Assembly (NCBI GenBank): GCA_025356185.1
Contig: JANXUN010000530.1
Location: forward strand, 1 to 12,052
From: Gemmatimonadaceae bacterium
GTDB lineage: Bacteria > Gemmatimonadota > Gemmatimonadetes > Gemmatimonadales > Gemmatimonadaceae
Length of the DNA: 12,052 bases
Direction: 5' to 3'
Both the position numbers and the translations under genes were made by a program. The notes beneath the pieces were generated by a model. It was not told the origin of the DNA and searched no databases. It saw nothing but the letters and a program-made list of their open reading frames with translations. Each line of letters opens with the position of its first letter. Within the stretch, counting starts at the first letter, position 1. This document shows, one piece after another, positions 7,407 to 12,052 of the stretch.

Positions 7407-8813
7407 CGCGGCGAGCAGGATCCCAATGCCAACGAGATTCATCACCACGATCACGCCCGTGATCTTCAGGGCGAACGTCGCGACGCTATCGACTTTGATA
7501 ATCGGAAACACCGACAACACGACATACAGCAACGTCATCGCGAGTCCCGACCACGACGCGAGCTTGAGCCACATCGGCGGTGAAGGCGAAATGCCGCGCA
7601 ATCCGAAAATCGGAATCGCAAACATCACGACGTACGTCAGCGCGTAAAAAATTCCGCTCGCGTTAAAGAGCAATTGAAACGCTTCGGCTTGACCGACACC
7701 GACGCTGCCAATCACCGACAACCCAAATGAGCAGAGCCCGACCAACACGATCGAATTAACGGGCGTCTGATACTTTTTGTGCAAGCGGCTAAACCACGAC
7801 GGCAGCATGCTGTCCCATCCCGCGACCATCGGTAAACGCGTCACCGCGGTGAAGCTCACACTCGACTGTGCGATGCGCATCGCCATCGTCATCAAGATTG
7901 CAATCGTCACCAACGGGCCAGCGATGCCAAACGGCGCGAAGCCCGCACGAAGCACTTGTGGAAGCGGTCCGACGAGATCGATGTCTTTATTGGGGACATA
8001 CGCAACAACGGTGCTTGTGCCCAGCACAAACATGATTGCGATTATCGGCGCCGCGATGAGGACCGAGCGACCAACTGAACGCGACGGCGCTTTTGTTTCG
8101 CCTGCGAGAATCGCGATGTATTCAAAGCCACCAAGCGCGCCGAATCCCATTTTGCCGAGGATGTTGAGATTGAGCAGCGACAGCTCGGGCATGCTGGTGC
8201 GGAATGGGTGCCACTCGTGCAGTGTGCCGGTGAGCAATCCGATAACGGGCAAACTGATCACGACGCCGAATACAATGAGCATCAGGATGCCACCAAAGTT
8301 GTGCACCCATTTGCCGACGGCCAGTCCGATAGTCGACGCAATGACCATGAGCGTGACAATGATCGCGGACGCGAGCGCTGGTACCCACGAACTTGACGTC
8401 ATCCACGCCGCGCTCGGGCCAATCGCGTACGCTAGATACGTCGTGACTGAGAGGCCTACCTCCGACGTAAGCGCGATGACGTACAACCACAGATTCCACG
8501 CAAGTAAAAAGCCAACGGTTTGATTAAATCCCAGCTTGGCCCATTGATACAACCCGCCTTCAAGCGGCATCAACTTGTTGAGATACATCACGACCACGGC
8601 AGATGGCACGTAGAACAGCACCAACGCCAACAACCAGAACACCATGTTGGACGGGCCGAGCTTTCCGGCCACGCCGATCCACGACAGCCCGACAATAAAC
8701 AAGATTTGCGTGAGTGCTAAATCTTTGACACCGAGTTCCCGTTTCAGCGTTGCGCTATGCGCGTTTACGTCGGCCTCTGCGCGCGCGAGTTGCGTGTTCT
8801 CTGCATTCGTCAT
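7389..8813 (-). CDS. APC-superfamily amino-acid permease
   Basis: The 474-residue inner-membrane protein should move an amino acid or related amine by cation symport or exchange. About 12 hydrophobic segments span the chain; the first carries the expected helix-1 break (I-V-G-L-S-W-I-G-V-A-G), and G-F-E-Y-I-A-I-L-A-G-E-T-K-A-P is the APC signature around helices 6-7 seen in glutamate/GABA-type and related antiporters. The start is ATG 8813, which overlaps the dipeptidase stop as ATGA and has GAGGA (8820-8824) six bases upstream. The reading frame stays open another 170 codons upstream, but that stretch lies in the dipeptidase gene and looks unlike protein. It is the last gene of the minus-strand operon and ends at the tandem duplication. 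The dipeptidase and dehydrogenases next to it suggest uptake of a compound that they then degrade. Specific substrate unknown. Confidence 0.93.
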   Translation of the reverse strand: MTNAENTQLARAEADVNAHSATLKRELGVKDLALTQILFIVGLSWIGVAGKLGPSNMVFWLLALVLFYVPSAVVVMYLNKLMPLEGGLYQWAKLGFNQTVGFLLAWNLWLYVIALTSEVGLSVTTYLAYAIGPSAAWMTSSSWVPALASAIIVTLMVIASTIGLAVGKWVHNFGGILMLIVFGVVISLPVIGLLTGTLHEWHPFRTSMPELSLLNLNILGKMGFGALGGFEYIAILAGETKAPSRSVGRSVLIAAPIIAIMFVLGTSTVVAYVPNKDIDLVGPLPQVLRAGFAPFGIAGPLVTIAILMTMAMRIAQSSVSFTAVTRLPMVAGWDSMLPSWFSRLHKKYQTPVNSIVLVGLCSFGLSVIGSVGVGQAEAFQLLFNASGIFYALTYVVMFAIPIFGLRGISPSPPMWLKLASWSGLAMTLLYVVLSVFPIIKVDSVATFALKITGVIVVMNLVGIGILLAARRRGQ

Positions 8814-10216
8814 TGTGCGTCCTCGCTGCGGTGTGGATGGCCCAAAATAGACCACAGACGCGCCCATGCTTCGAGCCCCTCGTGCAACCGATGCACGCGA
8901 AAGAACTCGTTGGGTGCGTGATAGTCTTCGTCTGCAGTGGAAAAACTGAAGAACACGGTCGCCAAATTCATGTGTCGCTGAAACAGCTCCGAAATGGGAA
9001 CCGTTCCACCCATGCGCACGATCAGCGGATGCACACCGTACACTGCATGCAGTGCGGCGTCGGCTGCCTGCAGCGCGTAGTGATCGCTGGCGATTGACGA
9101 GGGGAACGCACCGTGATCGGCAACCCGCACAGCGAGCGTCGTGCCAGCCGGCACGTGCGAAGCGAGATGCTTCGTGACGAGCGCGATCACGTCGTTTGGA
9201 TTTTGATCGGGCACTAACCGGCACGTGATCTTTGCGTGCGCTTCGCTTGGGATCACCGTTTTTTGACCGGGCCCTTCGTAGCCACCCCACATGCCGTTTA
9301 CTTCGATGGTAGGGCGCGTCCACTGCCGTTCAAGCGTTGTGTATCCGGGTTCACCGAATGTCGCGGGTGCGCCCACTTGCGCGAGGTATGCGTGTTCATT
9401 GAACGGCAATGACGCGATCTCTTCGCGTTCGTGTGTGGTGAGTTCGCGCACCGTGTCGTAGAAACCGTCGACGGCAATGCGCCCTTCGTCATCGTGCAAC
9501 GATGCGACGAGTCGCGCCATCGCGTGCAGCGGATTGGCAACGCCACCGCCGTGACGGCCAGAGTGCAGATCTTTCGCGGCCGCGGTGAGGGTGAACTCCA
9601 GTCCGGCAAGTCCACGACTTGCCACAGTGAGCGACGGTTCATTGATGCGCCACATCGCTCCATCGGCAGACAACACGAAATCGGCCGCGAGCAGCTCAGT
9701 GTGTGTGGCGATAAACGCTTCGAGATGTCTACTGCCGATTTCTTCTTCGCCTTCAAATACAAACTTCACGTTGATTGGCAGCGTGCCGATCGTCGCGAAG
9801 AACGCTTCCGCAACTTTGATCGGGATTAACATCGGGCCTTTGTCGTCAGACACGCCTCGGGCGTAGAGACGACCATCACGCATGGTGGGCGTGAACGGTG
9901 CGCTGATCCATTTGTCGAGCGGATCCGGCGGTTGCACGTCGTAGTGTCCGTATATCAATACCGTTCGTTGTCCGGGTGCTCCGAGCCACTCACCGTACAC
10001 CACTGGATTTCCGGGCGTCGGCATGATTCGCACGTCGATCGGACCCGCGGCCGCCAACGTTTTCGCCACCCAGTGAGCAGCCGTCGCAATGTCAGCCGAA
10101 TGCGCGGGATCCGTACTCACGCTTGGAATCGCGGCGAACTCGATCAGCTCGTCGAGGATTTGCGCGTGCGCTGTACGCAGCGCAGAAAGGACGCGCGCAT
10201 TCGCGTCGGCGGTCAC
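8810..10216 (-). CDS. M20-family metallo-dipeptidase/carboxypeptidase-like hydrolase
   Basis: A cytosolic two-zinc hydrolase that cuts peptide or amide bonds of small substrates. In 468 residues the M20 metal and catalytic residues are all recognisable: His91 and Asp93 in Y-G-H-Y-D-V-Q-P, bridging Asp124 in G-V-S-D-D-K-G-P, general base Glu158 and ligand Glu159 in E-G-E-E-E-I-G-S, an Asp in L-S-A-D-G-A-M-W, and a final His in D-E-D-Y-H-A-P-N-E. The lid/dimerisation domain, with D-L-H-S-G-R-H-G-G, lies in the middle. Length and motifs fit the dipeptidase branch (CNDP/PepV-like) better than acetylornithine deacetylase. The start is GTG 10216, overlapping the SDR stop as GTGA. The end overlaps the permease start as ATGA. 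It may split a dipeptide or N-acyl amino acid imported by the permease; this is inference. Confidence 0.94.
   Translation of the reverse strand: MTADANARVLSALRTAHAQILDELIEFAAIPSVSTDPAHSADIATAAHWVAKTLAAAGPIDVRIMPTPGNPVVYGEWLGAPGQRTVLIYGHYDVQPPDPLDKWISAPFTPTMRDGRLYARGVSDDKGPMLIPIKVAEAFFATIGTLPINVKFVFEGEEEIGSRHLEAFIATHTELLAADFVLSADGAMWRINEPSLTVASRGLAGLEFTLTAAAKDLHSGRHGGGVANPLHAMARLVASLHDDEGRIAVDGFYDTVRELTTHEREEIASLPFNEHAYLAQVGAPATFGEPGYTTLERQWTRPTIEVNGMWGGYEGPGQKTVIPSEAHAKITCRLVPDQNPNDVIALVTKHLASHVPAGTTLAVRVADHGAFPSSIASDHYALQAADAALHAVYGVHPLIVRMGGTVPISELFQRHMNLATVFFSFSTADEDYHAPNEFFRVHRLHEGLEAWARLWSILGHPHRSEDAQ
8820..8824 (-). promoter_or_regulatory. Ribosome-binding site of the permease gene
   Basis: GAGGA on the minus strand lies six bases before ATG 8813. 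It is the clearest Shine-Dalgarno sequence in the window and it decides the permease start against much longer upstream alternatives. Confidence 0.65.
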
Positions 10217-10980
10217 TTGCCACCGTCAACACACAACACCTGTCCGGTGATCCAGCTGGCGTACGTCGACGCAAAAAACAACACACTGTGTGTGATGTCA
10301 TCGGGTGAGCCCAACCGCTTCAGTGCGATGCGATCGATCAACGCTTGTTGTCCGTCGGCGCCATACGACTCCCATTGGCGTTCGGTGGTGGCGTTCGATC
10401 GCACGAATCCCGGTGCGATGTTGTTCACCGTGATGCCCCACGGCCCAAGCTCGTGCGCGAGTTGCCGCGTCAAACCAATCTGCGCTGCCTTTGCCGATGC
10501 GTACGCTTGGATTCCGGTGAGACTGATGCCGAGTCCCGCGCCGCTGGAGATGTTCACTATGCGTCCACTGCGCGCGGCCTTCATGCCAAGGGCGACGGCC
10601 TGCGCGCAGTAAAACGCGCCCGTGACATTCACGTCGAAGATCGATTGCCAGTCACTCGGCGTGATGGCTTCAATCGGACGTCCGATCTGCCCCAACACGC
10701 CGCCGGCGTTGTTGACGAGAATCTCGACGTGACCGTGCGCGGCGCCTGCCTCCGCGACGAATGACTGCACCGCGTGCTGATCGCGCACGTCGACCGCGCG
10801 GACGTGGCACACGCCACCCGCATCCGCGCACAGTGACTGCGTTTCTCGCAATTCGTTCTCGAGCACATCGCACGCCCACACGTTGGCACCGCGCGCTGCG
10901 AAGGCCAGCGCGATGGCGCGACCAAATCCGTGCGCCGCGCCGGTGACGACAGCGGTCGTGCCGCTGAATTCGATGTTCAT
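10213..10980 (-). CDS. Classical short-chain dehydrogenase/reductase (FabG-like)
   Basis: The 255-residue cytosolic oxidoreductase uses NAD(P)H on an alcohol or carbonyl substrate. Rossmann motif TGAAHGFG (13-20), N-N-A-G (90-93), structural Asn118, and the catalytic set Ser145/146, Tyr160 and Lys164 (Y-A-S-A-K) are intact. Asp38 at the end of the second strand (V-W-A-C-D) favours NAD(H) over NADP(H). The C-terminus I-T-G-Q-V-L-C-V-D-G-G is the standard SDR ending. FabG-like sequence does not mean fatty-acid synthesis: no fab genes are near, and the neighbours are a hydrolase, a permease and another dehydrogenase, so a catabolic role is more likely. The start ATG 10980 has no ribosome site of its own but may be coupled to a small upstream ORF by an ATGA overlap. 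The stop overlaps the dipeptidase start (GTGA). Confidence 0.94.
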   Translation of the reverse strand: MNIEFSGTTAVVTGAAHGFGRAIALAFAARGANVWACDVLENELRETQSLCADAGGVCHVRAVDVRDQHAVQSFVAEAGAAHGHVEILVNNAGGVLGQIGRPIEAITPSDWQSIFDVNVTGAFYCAQAVALGMKAARSGRIVNISSGAGLGISLTGIQAYASAKAAQIGLTRQLAHELGPWGITVNNIAPGFVRSNATTERQWESYGADGQQALIDRIALKRLGSPDDITHSVLFFASTYASWITGQVLCVDGGK

Positions 10981-11111
10981 GTCGACAGCACGTTCGCGTG
11001 CATCAGCTTCGCGCCCGTCGTGTATGGAGACGTCATGAACGCGAACATACCCCGCGGATCATCCGGTCGCCACACGAGCCAATACGCGAAGCGCATCAAT
11101 CGATTGTTCAC
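10977..11111 (-). CDS. Possible small protein (44 residues) bridging two operon genes
   Basis: This frame covers the gap that would otherwise separate the dehydrogenase stop from the SDR start. It begins at GTG 11111, which has AGCAGGG a few bases upstream, or at ATG 11096, and ends with TGA overlapping the SDR start codon as ATGA. It overlaps the end of the dehydrogenase gene by 53 bases in another frame. The product has a compact aromatic stretch (MRFAYWLVWRPDD) followed by P-R-G-M-F-A-F-M-T-S-P-Y. From ATG 11096 about 79% of codons end in G or C, versus about 54% in the SDR-phase frame across the same gap, as expected for a real gene here. I recognise no family. It could instead be a leader for coupling, or the C-terminal end of the dehydrogenase displaced by a frameshift. 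Confidence 0.35.
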   Translation of the reverse strand: MNNRLMRFAYWLVWRPDDPRGMFAFMTSPYTTGAKLMHANVLST

Positions 11112-12052
11112 GATGACCCTGCTCGATCTCGTGTACCAGCGCAACGAGCCTCGCCGTCACCGGCGTCGGAACACCGGCCTCACGACCAAGCGTCACGACA
11201 ATGCCAAGCTGTGCGTCGACTTCGGTCGGTCGTTTGCGCACCGCAAGATCACGCCAAATACCACTGTGCGTTTTTGCAGATTTGCGATTGTGCACCACCA
11301 GCGCATCGAGCGAGCGTTCGGCGGCGTTCGGCGCAGCCGTTGGCAAATACGCGACGGGATCAAATCCATCAAACGCCTCGGGTGTCACGCCGCGCGCCTT
11401 CGCGACCGCCAACATTTCACGCGCCACAGCGATATATACGTCGTGATATTCTGCACGCGCTAATGCATCGGCAATCGAGTCGTTCGTCAACGCCGTCACG
11501 AACAACATCGCGCCGTACGCTTCTTTGCCCCACAGATAGCCCCAAATATTGCGCGTCACGATGGCGCGCTCGTCGAACACCGACCATGCATCGTGAATCG
11601 CGGCGACGCGCGGGGTGAGTGCGCCGTCTATCTCACCAACAACGACAGCTCCCCGACCACCGAAATGAATCACGCCCGGCTCGACGTAATCCGCGCCGAA
11701 GTTCACAAACGCACCCACGGTTCGTTCGGCGCCAATCGCATTGGCAATCACGAGTTCGTTCAACCCGTTCTGCGCGCTGATCACGCATCCGTTCGCCGAC
11801 AGATGCGGTCGCAACGCGACCACAGCCAACTCGGTGTGATGCGCTTTCGTTGCGAGTACGATGGTATCCCACGTCCCCTGCAACGTCTCGGGTGTGAACG
11901 CCGGAACGGGCACCGAAAACGTTTCGATCGTCCCTGTGATACGCAGCCCGTGTTCGTTAATGGCGTCAACGTGCGCACGCACCGTGTCGACGACCGTAAC
12001 GTCGTGACCCGCACGCGCGAGATACGCCGCGAGCGTGCCGCCAATCGCGCCC
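11059..12052 (-). CDS. Ketopantoate reductase-like (ApbA/PanE family) dehydrogenase, partial
   Basis: About 330 codons are in the window; the N-terminal start lies beyond 12052. The first visible residues, G-A-I-G-G-T-L-A-A-Y-L-A-R-A-G-H, are the Rossmann loop, so only a few residues are missing. Further family marks: T-K-A-H-H-T, Q-N-G (the Asn98-equivalent), L-W-G-K-E-A with the catalytic Lys, H-S-G-I-W-R-D-L with the expected Ser, and T-E-V-D with the catalytic Glu. Against true PanE, the two pocket Asn residues four and eight places after the Lys are Gly and Phe, and strand 2 ends in an Asp (V-T-V-V-D), which suggests NAD(H). No pantothenate genes are nearby. It is therefore probably a dehydrogenase for another 2-oxo/2-hydroxy acid, first of the visible operon genes. 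Family secure, substrate unknown. Confidence 0.9.
   Translation of the reverse strand, partial: GAIGGTLAAYLARAGHDVTVVDTVRAHVDAINEHGLRITGTIETFSVPVPAFTPETLQGTWDTIVLATKAHHTELAVVALRPHLSANGCVISAQNGLNELVIANAIGAERTVGAFVNFGADYVEPGVIHFGGRGAVVVGEIDGALTPRVAAIHDAWSVFDERAIVTRNIWGYLWGKEAYGAMLFVTALTNDSIADALARAEYHDVYIAVAREMLAVAKARGVTPEAFDGFDPVAYLPTAAPNAAERSLDALVVHNRKSAKTHSGIWRDLAVRKRPTEVDAQLGIVVTLGREAGVPTPVTARLVALVHEIEQGHREQSIDALRVLARVATG

Noticed and set aside
7777..8523. 248-codon antisense frame inside the permease
   Set aside because: Its hydrophobic look mirrors the membrane helices of the permease on the other strand; no independent support.
8814..9323. 170-codon N-terminal extension of the permease on the minus strand
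   Set aside because: The stretch lies inside the dipeptidase gene in another frame, is rich in Arg/Ser/His with no domain, and the ATG at 8813 has a proper ribosome site and an APC-like N-terminus.
11059..12052. Calling this gene panE of pantothenate synthesis
   Set aside because: Two substrate-contact Asn positions are changed, the cofactor strand ends in Asp, and no pantothenate genes are nearby.
1..12052. CRISPR array, transposon, phage or defence system
   Set aside because: No spaced repeat arrays, transposase, integrase, toxin-antitoxin or nuclease motifs were found in either strand.

Overview
The window looks like chromosomal DNA from a GC-rich bacterium, most likely Gemmatimonadota. 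The main clue is the protein kinase at the left edge: an N-terminal Hanks-type domain, one membrane helix and an outer TolB/WD40-like propeller, an arrangement very frequent in that phylum. The assignment is inference from family knowledge, not a database result. Genes are densely packed and no stretch over 300 bases lacks a gene. I see no rRNA, tRNA, CRISPR array, transposase, integrase or phage gene.

Layout, left to right. (1) Minus strand, 1-1522: Ser/Thr kinase, cut off by the window at its C-terminal end. (2) Plus strand, 1608-1850: small YjdI-type divergent ferredoxin, divergent from the kinase across an 85-base gap. (3) Plus strand, 1898-3582: two-gene ABC-2 transporter, ATPase then six-helix permease, joined by a TGATG overlap. 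(4) 3583-3699: short spacer with a 10-base direct repeat and an inverted repeat that looks like a dispersed intergenic element. (5) Plus strand, 3700-7366: three coupled genes, namely a two-domain VOC/glyoxalase-like protein, a [2Fe-2S] subunit and a Tat-exported molybdopterin subunit of an isoquinoline-oxidoreductase-type (IorAB) hydroxylase. (6) Convergent minus-strand operon, 12052-7389: ketopantoate-reductase-like dehydrogenase (start outside the window), a possible unannotated 44-codon small ORF, an SDR dehydrogenase, an M20 dipeptidase-like hydrolase and an APC amino-acid permease, most junctions being 4-base stop/start overlaps.

How the genes may work together. The VOC-IorAB set probably carries out or protects an oxidative hydroxylation of an aldehyde or N-heterocycle in the cell envelope; the substrate is unknown and no cytochrome partner is present. 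The minus-strand set combines uptake (APC), peptide or amide hydrolysis (M20) and two nicotinamide-dependent dehydrogenases, which suggests catabolism of an amino-acid-derived compound. Both statements are inference.

No dramatic new defence or mobile system is visible. The most interesting points are: the possible small ORF bridging the dehydrogenase and SDR genes; the dehydrogenase with altered substrate-pocket residues; a pattern of -10-like boxes 5-6 bases before the start codons of promoter-proximal genes, suggesting leaderless mRNAs; the 3576-3655 repeat; and a 16-base tandem duplication whose junction makes the permease stop codon.
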